This document shows, in pieces, positions 7,563 through 15,061 of a stretch of DNA of 36,195 bases. The notes under the pieces were generated by a model. That model was not told where the DNA came from. It ran no database searches and was given only the letters and a program-made list of their open reading frames with translations. Every line of letters starts with the position of its first letter. Position 1 is the stretch's first letter. The stretch comes from CALGLS01 sp047626155. Its GTDB lineage: Bacteria > Bacteroidota > Bacteroidia > Chitinophagales > Saprospiraceae. The stretch is taken from contig JBLHRR010000039.1 in the NCBI GenBank assembly GCA_047626155.1, forward strand, positions 1 through 36,195. Direction: 5' to 3'. Made by a program: the position numbers and the translations under genes.

Positions 7563-8795
7563 ATGTCAATACACTGGAAGGTCCTCATCGGAATAATAAG
7601 CGGATTAATCATAGGCTATGTCGCTAGCTTTTCTGAGATGGGGGTAACTCTTATTCAGGATTTTGTCAAACCCTTTGGAACTATTTTTATTCGGGTATTG
7701 AAGTTAATTGCGGTTCCTTTGGTCTTTGTCTCCTTAGCGAAAGGAATCACCGAATTGAAAGATATAAGGCGCTTATCTAATCTTGGTGGCAAAACTATCT
7801 TTTGGTATTTGTGTACCACCGTAATGGCAGTGGTCCTCGGATTATTGTTAGTTAATATATTTCAACCAGGTGCAGGTTTGGATATAGAAGCCTTACAAAC
7901 CCTTTCTAAAGATACTGTAGATTTTAGTAGTAAAACAACAAAAGGAGATGGCCCACTCGACTTCTTTGTCCAAATGGTTCCCGACAATATCTTCGCTGCT
8001 TTAAGTGACAATGGACGATTGTTGCAGGTAATCTTTTTCACCGTTTTGTTTAGTGTCGCCCTATTGATGATACCAGATGAGGATCAGCCTCCAGTGGTAA
8101 AACTCATTGAGTCACTAAATAAGGTCATGCTCAAAATTGTAGATCTGATCATTGCCTTTTCCCCTTATGCAGTCTTTGCCTTAATGGCCACCTTGATTGT
8201 AGAAATAAAAGACCCAGCTCTTTTTAAAGCCTTACTCAACTACTCCCTCACCCTCCTCTTCGGCATGTTGGTGCTATTGATCATTTATCCTTTAATGGCA
8301 AAATTCTTCGCAGGAATGCCCATCCAGAAATTTGCAAAAGGAATAATACCCGCCCAGTTGGTTGCCTTGACTACCAGTTCCTCTATGGCCACCCTACCGG
8401 TAACCATGGAATGCGTCATCGATAATCTTGGCGTAGATGATGAAATTGTCAGCTTCGTTTGCCCCATCGGAGCCACCGTGAATATGGATGGCACCAGCTT
8501 GATGCAAAGTATAGCCGCCGTTTTTGTCTGCCAGATAATAGGACTTGAATTGAGTATTACGGATCAATTAGTCATAGTCGTAACTGCTACAATGGCCTCC
8601 ATCGGAGCCGCCGCCGCCCCAAGTGCAGGTATTGTTATGTTAGTCATGGTTTTGGAGTCTGTAGGTTTTCCTTCCGACAAACTCCCCCTCGCTCTCACGA
8701 TGATCCTAGCCGTAGATCGCCCACTAGATATGGCCCGAACAGTAGTTAATATATCGGGAGACAGCTTTGTATGTGTAGTCGTAGGAAAAAAGTGA
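7563..8795 (+). CDS. Dicarboxylate/amino acid:cation symporter (DAACS, GltP family)
   Basis: The 410-residue inner-membrane protein couples uptake of acidic amino acids or C4-dicarboxylates to Na+ or H+. It has the family's eight helices with two re-entrant hairpins: HP1 carries the serine-rich motif TTSSSMATLPVT (270-281), TM7 carries NMDGT (307-311), and TM8 carries the D-x-x-R-T-x-x-N-x-x-G-D signature (389-400). The Arg at 392 occupies the position that binds the substrate side-chain carboxylate in glutamate/aspartate transporters, so an acidic substrate is likely (known from the family, inferred here). The length is normal. It follows the carboxylase gene on the same strand by 110 bp with a tandem repeat between, so co-transcription is uncertain. 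Confidence 0.95.
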   Translation: MSIHWKVLIGIISGLIIGYVASFSEMGVTLIQDFVKPFGTIFIRVLKLIAVPLVFVSLAKGITELKDIRRLSNLGGKTIFWYLCTTVMAVVLGLLLVNIFQPGAGLDIEALQTLSKDTVDFSSKTTKGDGPLDFFVQMVPDNIFAALSDNGRLLQVIFFTVLFSVALLMIPDEDQPPVVKLIESLNKVMLKIVDLIIAFSPYAVFALMATLIVEIKDPALFKALLNYSLTLLFGMLVLLIIYPLMAKFFAGMPIQKFAKGIIPAQLVALTTSSSMATLPVTMECVIDNLGVDDEIVSFVCPIGATVNMDGTSLMQSIAAVFVCQIIGLELSITDQLVIVVTATMASIGAAAAPSAGIVMLVMVLESVGFPSDKLPLALTMILAVDRPLDMARTVVNISGDSFVCVVVGKK

Positions 8796-8818
8796 TTTTT
8801 TAAATAAAATACATAATC

Positions 8819-8880
8819 AGACTCTGGAGGGGTCGACCCTACATTCACCCCGAGCCACAGCTCGGGGCTCGTAAAAAAAA
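8819..8880 (+). repeat. Start-codon hairpin repeat, copy 2
   Basis: This copy has the same order as 5832-5895: AGACTCTGGAGG, CCTACATTCA, hairpin CCCCGAGC-CACA-GCTCGGGG (8848-8867), CTCG and an A-run, ending 5 bp before the ATG at 8886. Differences between the copies are confined to a few bases and the hairpin loop. Here the 5' part also gives the palindrome GGGTCGACCC. It sits between the symporter and the DUF1569 gene. Confidence 0.85.
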
Positions 8881-8885
8881 CCACC

Positions 8886-9338
8886 ATGCAAAACCTCTTC
8901 AACCAAAAAGACACTCAAGAAATCATCACCCGCATCAACCAACTCACCAAAGACAGCCAACCAAATTGGGGCAAAATGTCCGTCGATCAAATGCTGGCGC
9001 ACTGTAACGTAACCTACGATAAAGCCTACACCGACAAGTACCCAAAACCAGGTGCATTTAAAAAGTTTATGCTCAAGCTTTTTGTAAAAAGTGCAGTCGT
9101 CAACGAAAAGCCCTATAGCAAAAATGGACGTACTGCGCCAGAGTACATCATCATTGGGGATAAGGATTTTGAGAAAGAGAAACAAGAATTGATTGACAAT
9201 ATTAATAAAACACAGCAGCTTGGTAGCGCACATTTCGAAGGAAAGGAATATCATTCGTTTGGTACACTAACGGCTGAGGAATGGAACAATACCTTTGCAA
9301 AGCACCTCGAACATCATTTGGAACAATTTAGGGTTTAG
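8886..9338 (+). CDS. DUF1569 (DinB-like) protein
   Basis: This 150-residue soluble protein matches the DUF1569 pattern: N-terminal helix with RINQLTKDSQPNWGKMSVDQMLAHC (residues of about 16-40), where the MSVDQMLAH-C segment is the first DinB-type helix bearing the histidine, a middle KPGAFKKFMLKLFVK segment, and a C-terminal LTAEEWNNTFAKHLEHHLEQF helix with the second His group. The fold is that of the DinB/YfiT four-helix bundle. Relatives are metal-binding, but their reaction is mostly unknown. The gene has no obvious partner; its start codon lies just after the second hairpin repeat. It is complete and of normal length. Confidence 0.88.
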   Translation: MQNLFNQKDTQEIITRINQLTKDSQPNWGKMSVDQMLAHCNVTYDKAYTDKYPKPGAFKKFMLKLFVKSAVVNEKPYSKNGRTAPEYIIIGDKDFEKEKQELIDNINKTQQLGSAHFEGKEYHSFGTLTAEEWNNTFAKHLEHHLEQFRV

Positions 9339-9916
9339 CAAGGAACCAATCTCCTCTCATTTGCTTAACTCTAGTATGTTTATCAGCATAAAAATAATAG
9401 TAAAGAAAATTACGTCTGGGTAAAATTAAGCAACAATAAATTAAATTAGGTTTAACCGGGACAAAATTCATCCTTGGTTCCAATAGTATTCTAAACCTCC
9501 TTATATTAGGAATAACCACTCAGGGTGTTAATATTACCGTAATGCCTTCTTGATGTTTTTCCATTACAAAAAAAATAGTAGTTTCGTAGGATAACTGTTA
9601 GAAAGCTTATGATCTAAAACTATTTTCCTTAGCATTCCGCCACTACACCGCTCTTCCCAGTTAAATCAAGATCTTATATGACCAGACCATGGAAATGATG
9701 CAGGCCATCACTTTTGATATGCGTCGACATGGGCGAGGTCATGAAATAGAAGCTGATTCCTAAGTGCACTGGAAATTAAGTTTCGTCCGAATTAGAATAG
9801 GTTATTTTGGAATTAATCGAGGCAGAGACGACGCGAATAGCCTTAGCTATTTAAGGACTTTCTAACGAAGAGTAATTTCAAAAAAAGCATTCAAAACGGA
9901 TAGAACTTAGTTTACA
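9339..9916. other. 578-bp region without an intact gene
   Basis: No intact gene is visible. The stretch 9339-9660 is AT-rich and holds nothing I recognise. At 9689-9763 there is a short frame resembling the HExxx-EAD end of an M48 peptidase. From 9760 begins a segment bounded by 19-bp inverted repeats that reaches 10224. The patch looks like decayed accessory DNA. Confidence 0.55.
9689..9763 (+). pseudogene. Possible M48-family peptidase fragment
   Basis: The frame reads MEMMQAITFDMRRHGRGHE and then IEADS before the stop TAA at 9761-9763, and it is open back to 9665. The R-x-HEIEADS ending resembles the second zinc-ligand motif (S-R-x-x-E-x-EAD-x-x-G) of M48 metallopeptidases, which would normally continue as LG and many more residues. 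Here the frame is cut exactly where the 19-bp inverted repeat begins, and the TAA is made by that repeat. The match is short, so this is a suggestion rather than a firm call. Confidence 0.3.
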
Positions 9917-10135
9917 ATGCGCTTAGACTTGGTTTTCATGAAATCAACTTCTTATGACACGAAGGCAGCTATTCGAACGCTGGAAATCCTGGATTACGTA
10001 ATTGATAAAATTGATCTATCTACAGATGCCTCAAGTATTAGAGTATATCCTGCTAAGCCGGACTACATAATGCTAGCAGAATATTTCCGCAGAGAAAAGA
10101 AAATTGAATCAAGGTTAGAAAAAATTAATTTCTAA
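9917..10135 (+). CDS. Small hypothetical protein inside the repeat-bounded segment
   Basis: The frame gives 72 residues: MRLDLVFMKSTSYDTKAAIRT, a helix with LEILDYVIDKIDLS, a possible strand SIRVYPAKPDYIM, and a charged helical tail (EYFRREKKIESRLEKINF). I do not recognise the family. It is followed after 15 bp by a strong terminator and lies wholly within the inverted-repeat segment, so it may be a cargo or relic gene of that element. A chance frame is possible. Confidence 0.4.
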   Translation: MRLDLVFMKSTSYDTKAAIRTLEILDYVIDKIDLSTDASSIRVYPAKPDYIMLAEYFRREKKIESRLEKINF

Positions 10136-10150
10136 GTACTCGACCTTTAT

Positions 10151-10194
10151 AAAAAAGAAAAGCCTGGTGCAATTGCATCAGGCTTTTCTTTTTT
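10151..10194. terminator. Strong bidirectional terminator
   Basis: A long hairpin of about 20 bp (AAAAGAAAAGCCTG pairing with CAGGCTTTTCTTTT around a TGCAATTGCA core) has one G-T wobble and A/T tracts on both sides. It sits between the plus-strand 72-codon frame and the end of the minus-strand DoxX gene and would stop transcription from both. Confidence 0.88.
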
Positions 10195-10220
10195 CAATCA
10201 ATCTCTAATTTCCAGTACAC

Positions 10221-10598
10221 TTAGCCATTAATCATTGGCATATACTTCTCTTTGTTTTCAAAAATGACCCAAACGTTAATTGCTAACAATACAAGGCCCA
10301 TAATTATTCCTTCCGGTGCTTGTACAACGTGAAATAAAAATACCCCCAGAATAATTGGAAAAAGCACAATTGCACCCAATGCTCTGGTTTTTGGAATCAT
10401 CAATAATATACCTCCGACTATTTCCGCAATAGCAACTAAGGCGATTATCCATCCTGAGGCACCCAGTGCTTCCATTGTTGCGGTTGCAGCTTCTGGCATT
10501 TCTGGCATCTGCATGAATTGCAAAAATTTGTTCAACCCTGAAACAGTCATTATTAAGCCCAACAGTACACTTACTCCAAGTAGAATCTTGTCTTTCAT
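10221..10598 (-). CDS. DoxX-like small membrane protein
   Basis: The 125-residue protein has four predicted membrane helices (residues of about 5-25, 48-66, 72-90 and 96-113) with the DoxX-like first helix LLGVSVLLGLIMTVSGLNKF and the GG-rich second pair IAEIVGGILLMIPKTRALGAIVLFP. DoxX-family proteins are small inner-membrane proteins tied to redox or oxidative stress; the activity of this type is unknown. It lies 138 bp downstream of a MarR regulator on the same strand, with a palindrome in between, so regulation by that MarR is likely. The stop codon is part of the 19-bp repeat, so the original C-terminus could have been changed. Confidence 0.85.
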   Translation of the reverse strand: MKDKILLGVSVLLGLIMTVSGLNKFLQFMQMPEMPEAATATMEALGASGWIIALVAIAEIVGGILLMIPKTRALGAIVLFPIILGVFLFHVVQAPEGIIMGLVLLAINVWVIFENKEKYMPMING

Positions 10599-10661
10599 TT
10601 TGTATGTATTTTAATTGTTAAAAAATTGGTTACGTAAGAAAGAATAATTGAAAAAGCGTTG

Positions 10662-10674
10662 TGTATTATATACA
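10662..10674. promoter_or_regulatory. Candidate MarR operator upstream of the DoxX gene
   Basis: TGTAT-TAT-ATACA is an inverted repeat of two 5-bp half sites with a 3-bp spacer, 64 bp before the DoxX start and just after the marR stop. The size and AT-rich half sites suit a MarR dimer. The link to this regulator is inference from position. Confidence 0.35.
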
Positions 10675-10735
10675 GTCACTAGTTCATTTCATCCTACTAC
10701 TTAGTTGTAGGTACATCTATAGGTTCAAAAAAACA

Positions 10736-11191
10736 TCAATCGCCTCTAAGCTTATCCAGCAATATACTCAGTTGGTTCGCTTCACTATCGGTCAGCTGAT
10801 TTACTTTTACAATTTCACTAGTGGACTTCTTATCTATGTTATCCAAAATAGAAAGCCCTAATTCTGTGATTGAAATAACGTATTCTCTTCTATCCAGGTC
10901 AGAACGGAGCACCTCGATCATCTTTTTGTTTTTCAGCTTTTTCACAATCAATGTTACATTTGATTGACGAGCAATCATTCGCTCCAAAATATCTTTCTGA
11001 CACATACTATCAGGATGTCTTCCCCGAAGAATGCGTAAAACGTTGAATTGCTCATGCGTCAGGTTGTGTGGCTTCAAAATGGCTGCAATTTTATTATTCA
11101 ACCAATTCGCCGTAAACATTATGTTTATATTTGCTTTTATCTGAGGATGTTTAAAACTACTCTGCTTTATTTCTTTTTCAATGCTTGCCAT
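10736..11191 (-). CDS. MarR-family transcriptional regulator
   Basis: With the start at the ATG at 11191 the product has 151 residues, typical of MarR. An earlier TTG at 11233 is open in frame, but the promoter -7 box (complement of 11222-11229) overlaps that stretch, so I prefer the ATG. The protein shows the dimerising N-terminal helices, then the winged helix: LTHEQFNVLRILRG, MCQKDILERMIARQSNVTLIVKKLKNKKMIEVLRS as helix-turn-helix, and the wing DRREYVISITELG with its conserved D-x-R. The C-terminal helix LTDSEANQLSILLDKL completes the dimer interface. It precedes the DoxX gene and probably represses it and itself in answer to a small molecule or oxidant. Confidence 0.9.
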   Translation of the reverse strand: MASIEKEIKQSSFKHPQIKANINIMFTANWLNNKIAAILKPHNLTHEQFNVLRILRGRHPDSMCQKDILERMIARQSNVTLIVKKLKNKKMIEVLRSDLDRREYVISITELGLSILDNIDKKSTSEIVKVNQLTDSEANQLSILLDKLRGD

Positions 11192-11221
11192 TAATTGCTG
11201 TTGTTTTTGCCAGGAGTCGTA

Positions 11222-11229
11222 CAAATATA
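11222..11229 (-). promoter_or_regulatory. -7 promoter box of marR
   Basis: On the minus strand the sequence reads TATATTTG, an exact TAnnTTTG box of Bacteroidota. Transcription would start near 11217, giving a leader of about 25 bases before the ATG at 11191. No good -33 TTTG stands at the usual 19-20 base distance. The box helps decide against the upstream TTG start. Confidence 0.5.
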
Positions 11230-11248
11230 ACAAAAAAAATGTCTTTGC

Positions 11249-11494
11249 CTATTTTCCAAACTTATTCAAAATCTTGGACTTAAAAAGTAAGCCACAACTT
11301 CCTATCGCAAAACTAATCAGGATGGCAGCGTAAGTATTTGTTTTAAACATGGAAAGAAAAGCCATCATCATGATCAAAACGATGGATGCAATGTAGGTGG
11401 CTTCTTTTTTATTTCGGGCAAAGTCGTCCTTATAACCGAAGTAAAAAAAGGCAAGAGAAACAAGGCCTATGATTATTTTTAGAGAAAGCGTCAT
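11249..11494 (-). CDS. Small membrane protein, unknown
   Basis: The 81-residue product has three likely membrane helices (about 4-20, 34-50 and 54-70) with a charged loop GYKDDFARNKKE after the first. I do not recognise a family. It ends 57 bp before the marR start on the same strand and may be transcribed with marR and doxX, which would make it part of the same stress response. Perfect inverted repeats lie just upstream (11509-11532 and 11572-11591). Confidence 0.7.
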   Translation of the reverse strand: MTLSLKIIIGLVSLAFFYFGYKDDFARNKKEATYIASIVLIMMMAFLSMFKTNTYAAILISFAIGSCGLLFKSKILNKFGK

Positions 11495-11508
11495 TGTAAT
11501 GTTAGGTT

Positions 11509-11532
11509 ATTAGTTTACTATTATAAACTAAT
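11509..11532. promoter_or_regulatory. Inverted repeat ATTAGTTTA/TAAACTAAT
   Basis: Two perfect 9-bp arms (11509-11517 and 11524-11532) are separated by CTATTA and lie 15 bp before the start codon of the minus-strand 81-residue protein. The position suits an operator or a 5' leader hairpin. Its regulator is unknown; the neighbouring MarR is one candidate. Confidence 0.4.
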
Positions 11533-11571
11533 GTGAATCTGGAATTTCAATATCAAATAGTTAACAATAAT

Positions 11572-11591
11572 AAGTGTAATTTGTTACACTT
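11572..11591. promoter_or_regulatory. Palindrome AAGTGTAA-TTTG-TTACACTT
   Basis: Perfect 8-bp arms with a 4-base loop. It is 78 bp upstream of the 81-residue protein gene and about 230 bp beyond the exonuclease stop. It could be an operator or a weak terminator; the lack of a clear T-run favours an operator. Confidence 0.35.
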
Positions 11592-11823
11592 TCTCCATTC
11601 CGGAGAGAAGAACTTCTTTTTCTTTCCCCTCGCAATAGTTCCACCCTTATTTTCTTAACAGCAAAATGGTTTGTCAAATTTAGTTCACCTTTCAGAACTT
11701 TCAATCTATATGAATTACTACCTTCTTAATCTCTCCTCCTTCAATATAAATGGACTCATCGAACAGTAGCTGTACTCCTAATCTTTTATAATAATACCTC
11801 AATAAGACCGTTTGATCTCCACC

Positions 11824-12576
11824 CTAATCCACCAACACAATCTGCTTCTCCTCCAACGGCGCCATCCGCATATATTTCAATAACAATTGAACCACCGCCA
11901 AAACATCCTTCTCGCAATAGCGCGCAATCCGATCCAAGTCCCGCTCCTCCCAATAAACCCTCCCCACTTCACTCCCATCAATATCATCCTTAGGCGAAGG
12001 CAAATCGAATAAACCCATCAACAGTTTCAGAGAAGTGTAGGCCTTAAAATCTCCAAATTTCCATAGGGTCATCGTATCAATGAAGTTCTTGGTTTCCCAA
12101 GGTTTCTTGCCCGTTACGTTTACAGCAGTTGGCATAGGGAGCTGATTGACTACCATCCGGCGACTGATAAAAGGCATATCGAATTCCTTCATATTGTGGC
12201 CACACATAAAGTGCGTGTTTATATTGTTATAATATTGCTCCACCACTTTCGCAAAGTCCTTCAATAGCTCAGCCTCATCATCACTGGCAAAGGATTTCAG
12301 ACGCACGCCCAATTCTCTAGTTTCCGGATCCCGATAGACCAAGCCCACGGAAATACAAACAATTTTACCAAACTCTGCAAAAATACCCGCCTTTTCTGGA
12401 TACAATGCCGCTACCTGCTCTGCTGGAATCGGTTCGTCAAACTGCCGTAATATGGCTTTGCATTTAATAGCCCAGAGATCTTTAAAGGTATCACTGAGGT
12501 CTTCGAAGCTCTTTTCCCCTGATACCGTTTCTATGTCGAGAAAGAGCACTTTGGTAATGTCTATATTGTCAATCAT
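11824..12576 (-). CDS. DEDDy 3'-5' exonuclease (DNA polymerase B exonuclease-like)
   Basis: The 250-residue cytoplasmic protein matches the stand-alone PolB-type exonuclease domain (DNA_pol_B_exo2, RNase H-like fold). The metal-binding motifs are all present: Exo I FLDIETV with D14 and E16, Exo II CGHNMKEFDMPF with D133, and Exo III YCEKDVLAV with Y220 and D224, which makes it DEDDy. SLKLLMGLFDLPSPKDDIDG is also conserved in this group. It should remove nucleotides from 3' ends of single-stranded DNA (or RNA) in repair; the exact substrate is unknown. The gene is monocistronic, with its start at an ATG and A-rich leader. Confidence 0.9.
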   Translation of the reverse strand: MIDNIDITKVLFLDIETVSGEKSFEDLSDTFKDLWAIKCKAILRQFDEPIPAEQVAALYPEKAGIFAEFGKIVCISVGLVYRDPETRELGVRLKSFASDDEAELLKDFAKVVEQYYNNINTHFMCGHNMKEFDMPFISRRMVVNQLPMPTAVNVTGKKPWETKNFIDTMTLWKFGDFKAYTSLKLLMGLFDLPSPKDDIDGSEVGRVYWEERDLDRIARYCEKDVLAVVQLLLKYMRMAPLEEKQIVLVD

Positions 12577-12839
12577 CTTTTGTATGTTTAATTTTGGTAG
12601 AAATGTCTATTAGTTTACTGTAAAGAAAGCAAATTTTATGGTGAATTTGAAATGCCAGTTCCACGCCTTATATTTGCTCTACAATAAAAGTGGCCAAAAT
12701 CAGTCATTTTGATGAAATGAAGTAACAATCGATAAAATTATCACCTCTTACTTTCCGTTTTGTCTCGACTCCAAAGGCCATAAGTGTTACACAAATAAAT
12801 ACTAGAACCTACTATTAAAAAAATAAAATAACAACCATC

Positions 12840-13832
12840 ATGAGCTTCTCCAGAGATTCCAAACAAAAATTGACCACGGTTGCCGCCGTAATCATTGTAG
12901 CCTTATTAGGTATCAACGCTTTCCTACTATGGAATAAATTCAGCCAAGAAAAGGTAATTACTAATAAAGATATGGAGCTCAATGAATCGGAGCGCATCAA
13001 GGCTGATCTAGAAAAGCAATATTACGAATCCTTATCGGAGTTGGAAGAAATGAGAGGCAACAATGAGGAACTCAACGAAATGATCGACAAGCAAAAAGAG
13101 GAACTGAAGGGGCAGAAAGATAAGATCTATAGAATGATCAAAGATGGAAAATCTAGTACCGCAGAACTCGCTGCTGTCAGGCAAAAAATGGCGGAGTTCA
13201 AATCTCAACTGGATCAATATGTAGTAGAAAACAATACGCTCCGAGAGGAGAAGGAAGCATTGACTGCTGCTAATTCTCAACTTACTTCAGCGAAAGCCAA
13301 CCTCGAATCCAACCTTACGGATGAACGCAAAATGAACGAAGATCTCGTTACGGCTAAATCGGCTTTGGTCTCTGAAAAAGGAGAATTAGAGTCAACCAAC
13401 GCTAAGCTGAATACGAAAGTAACCCGCGCTTCTGTCATTGATGTGAAGAGCTTAACCGTGGTGGGCGAAAAGGTTAGAAAAAATGGAAAGGCTGTTTCTA
13501 AAAAATATGCTAAATCTGTAGACCGATTAAAGGTTTGCTTCACCGCAGAGGAAAACATGGTGACTGAAGGTGGATTAGAGCGCTTTTTCATTAGAATCAT
13601 CAATCCGATTGGAGAGACCATTGCTATGGAAAGTAAGGGGTCTGGGATTATGAAATTGGCTAGCGGTACCGACGAGGTTAGATACACTCAAGTCAAAGAA
13701 GTTGATTACGACAAAACTGAAATGTCTGCTTGTTTCTACTGGGAACAACCTAGCTATAAGACGGGGCAGTATGAGGTGGAGGTTTATAATAAAGGCTATG
13801 TAGCTGGAAAGACTTCTTTTAAGTTGAAGTAG
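12840..13832 (+). CDS. Membrane-anchored coiled-coil protein, unknown
   Basis: The 330-residue protein has a short cytoplasmic N-terminus, one membrane helix (about residues 13-32, TVAAVIIVALLGINAFLLW), a long heptad-rich coiled coil from about 40 to 200 (LEEMRGNNEELNEMIDKQKEE and onward) and a C-terminal beta-rich domain of about 125 residues (VIDVKSLTVVGEKVRKNGK to VYNKGYVAGKTSFKLK). The C-terminal domain holds FFIRIINPIGETIAMESKGSG and two cysteines (CFTAEE, ACFYWEQ). Its layout suggests a periplasmic spacer and sensing or structural domain at the inner membrane. No named family is recognised beyond similarity to Saprospiraceae hypothetical proteins. Confidence 0.85.
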   Translation: MSFSRDSKQKLTTVAAVIIVALLGINAFLLWNKFSQEKVITNKDMELNESERIKADLEKQYYESLSELEEMRGNNEELNEMIDKQKEELKGQKDKIYRMIKDGKSSTAELAAVRQKMAEFKSQLDQYVVENNTLREEKEALTAANSQLTSAKANLESNLTDERKMNEDLVTAKSALVSEKGELESTNAKLNTKVTRASVIDVKSLTVVGEKVRKNGKAVSKKYAKSVDRLKVCFTAEENMVTEGGLERFFIRIINPIGETIAMESKGSGIMKLASGTDEVRYTQVKEVDYDKTEMSACFYWEQPSYKTGQYEVEVYNKGYVAGKTSFKLK

Positions 13833-13856
13833 AGCTATAAGTCAAAATGCTAATTA

Positions 13857-13942
13857 AAATCTAAATCAAAACCTTCTAACGTAAGCTCCGCTGTTCGTTT
13901 TTTTGATTTTGATTTAGATTTATATTTATATTTATATTTATA
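13857..13942. repeat. AT-rich stem-loop with tandem hexamers
   Basis: AAATCTAAATCAAAA (13857-13871) and its perfect reverse complement TTTTGATTTAGATTT (13907-13921) form a 15-bp inverted repeat. The loop contains AGCTCCGCTGTT. The right arm runs into four perfect TTTATA units (13919-13942). It starts 25 bp after the stop of the coiled-coil gene and may act as a transcript end structure. Confidence 0.75.
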
Positions 13943-13972
13943 AAGGTTTCTCTAAACGTATTTTTTTAATCA

Positions 13973-14026
13973 CACAGAGGCCACAGAGCGAACGTACTTT
14001 TCGCGCCTGGCTCTCTGGCCTCTGTG
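13973..14026. repeat. CACAGAGGCC stem-loop
   Basis: CACAGAGGCCACAGAG (13973-13988) pairs with CTCTCTGGCCTCTGTG (14011-14026) with one mismatch in 16, leaving a 22-base loop that contains ACTTTTCGCGCC. It lies between the convergent coiled-coil and DUF2167 genes. The left arm is itself a tandem repeat of CACAGAG. It may be a bidirectional terminator, although it lacks a T-run. Confidence 0.75.
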
Positions 14027-14101
14027 CTCTTTATGTGAGCATCAACACTATATTAGTCATACCATTTCGATTCCCAATACGCTATATTGAGCTTCATTAA
14101 G

Positions 14102-15061
14102 TTACACCTCCCCTGTCTCTTCTTCCTTTTTCTTACCAGTAAAAAACCGCTTGATCGTAGCGCCTAAACCAACGATTGCAATCAAAGCTATTTTCCAAAA
14201 CTTCGCTAAGAAGATACCCAACTTTGCCAGTAATCCTGCTTTGGCAAGCACCTTCCCGGCGATCAAACCACCGATCCCAACTGCAGCTATTTTATCAAGA
14301 CTTGGGTCAAAATCAATGTAACGATTTCCGTCTTTGAAATTAACAGAGGCTAGGATTGGATCGATTTGTCTTTTCACATCCTCCAATTCGTCGATGCTGC
14401 TGATTACGTTCAACTCCAGAAAACCACGACGTCCTAAAACGCGGATATTGTAATTCAGTGTATTCTCTTCGGCGTCTCCGAATTTAATCTCTTTAGCCCA
14501 GTGCAATTTTTTATTGGCTTCATCATAAAAAGGAGGGGAAGCCCAACGGACCAATTCCACTGGAGCATACCCTGCTTCTACACGTAAGTCATTAGACGCA
14601 GCGATATCTGATTGCATGCCTTCCAAGAGTTCATCGTATTTAATTTCTTTAGCATCAGAGTCATCAATGAAACCTTCTTCACTGTAGGTAATATTAATGA
14701 CGAAAGTAGAATCCGAATTGGCCGTCTTGTCTTCGAGAATAAGCATTCCTAAAGATTTGTCTTCTTCTCTTTCGGAGGGCGGGTTTCCCCACAATTCAGT
14801 AAGGATCATCTCACTATCTTTTCCATTGAGGTATTTAAACCCAGTCGGAACATTCAGATCTGCGATCTCTTTTCCGAGAACGATGAGCCCTTTGTCGTAC
14901 TTTAACTGTTGATCTACACTATCTATGTAGGCGTTGTACATCACCATCATCTCCTCTTCGGAAAACTCTTGTTGCGGTGCAACCTCCAAGGAGTCAGTAG
15001 CAGAAATAATCGTAAAACTGGATAGTAGTAAAACCAGTGTTAGAAGGAAAACATTTTTCAT
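14102..15061 (-). CDS. DUF2167 membrane-anchored protein
   Basis: The 319-residue protein has a signal peptide (VFLLTLVLLLSSFTIISA, about residues 4-21), a large extracytoplasmic DUF2167 domain (about 50-250) with the family features GLIVLGKEIADLNVPTGFKYL, LTELWGNPP and APVELVRWASPPFYDEANKKLHWAKE, and a C-terminal glycine/alanine-rich membrane segment (about 255-305, IGGLIAGKVLAKAGLLAKL and FWKIALIAIVGLG) followed by a basic, then acidic tail. The domain's role is unknown; family members are thought to sit in the inner membrane facing the periplasm. The length is normal for the family. Confidence 0.92.
   Translation of the reverse strand: MKNVFLLTLVLLLSSFTIISATDSLEVAPQQEFSEEEMMVMYNAYIDSVDQQLKYDKGLIVLGKEIADLNVPTGFKYLNGKDSEMILTELWGNPPSEREEDKSLGMLILEDKTANSDSTFVINITYSEEGFIDDSDAKEIKYDELLEGMQSDIAASNDLRVEAGYAPVELVRWASPPFYDEANKKLHWAKEIKFGDAEENTLNYNIRVLGRRGFLELNVISSIDELEDVKRQIDPILASVNFKDGNRYIDFDPSLDKIAAVGIGGLIAGKVLAKAGLLAKLGIFLAKFWKIALIAIVGLGATIKRFFTGKKKEEETGEV

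Larger units (their letters stand above)
9760..10224. repeat. 465-bp segment bounded by 19-bp inverted repeats
   Basis: CTAAGTGCACTGGAAATTA at 9760-9778 matches the reverse complement of 10206-10224 (CTAAGTGTACTGGAAATTA) at 18 of 19 positions. Between them lie a 72-codon frame and a strong terminator. Both outer ORFs (the peptidase-like fragment and DoxX) use the TAA inside the repeat as stop codon. This suits a small mobile element or insertion sequence relic (MITE-like) that inserted here, or a repeated 3'-end element. No clear target duplication was found and no transposase is recognised. Confidence 0.55.
11495..11823. other. 329-bp intergenic region with two palindromes
   Basis: No gene is seen. 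It lies downstream of the exonuclease gene and upstream of the 81-residue membrane protein gene, both on the minus strand. It holds two perfect inverted repeats (11509-11532, 11572-11591) and the smaller GAAGAACTTC palindrome near 11607. The rest is AT-rich and featureless to me. Confidence 0.6.

Noticed and set aside
9328..9519. 63-codon minus-strand frame next to DUF1569
   Set aside because: It overlaps the end of the DUF1569 gene, and its residues (many Arg, Tyr, Phe in AT-rich DNA) look random.
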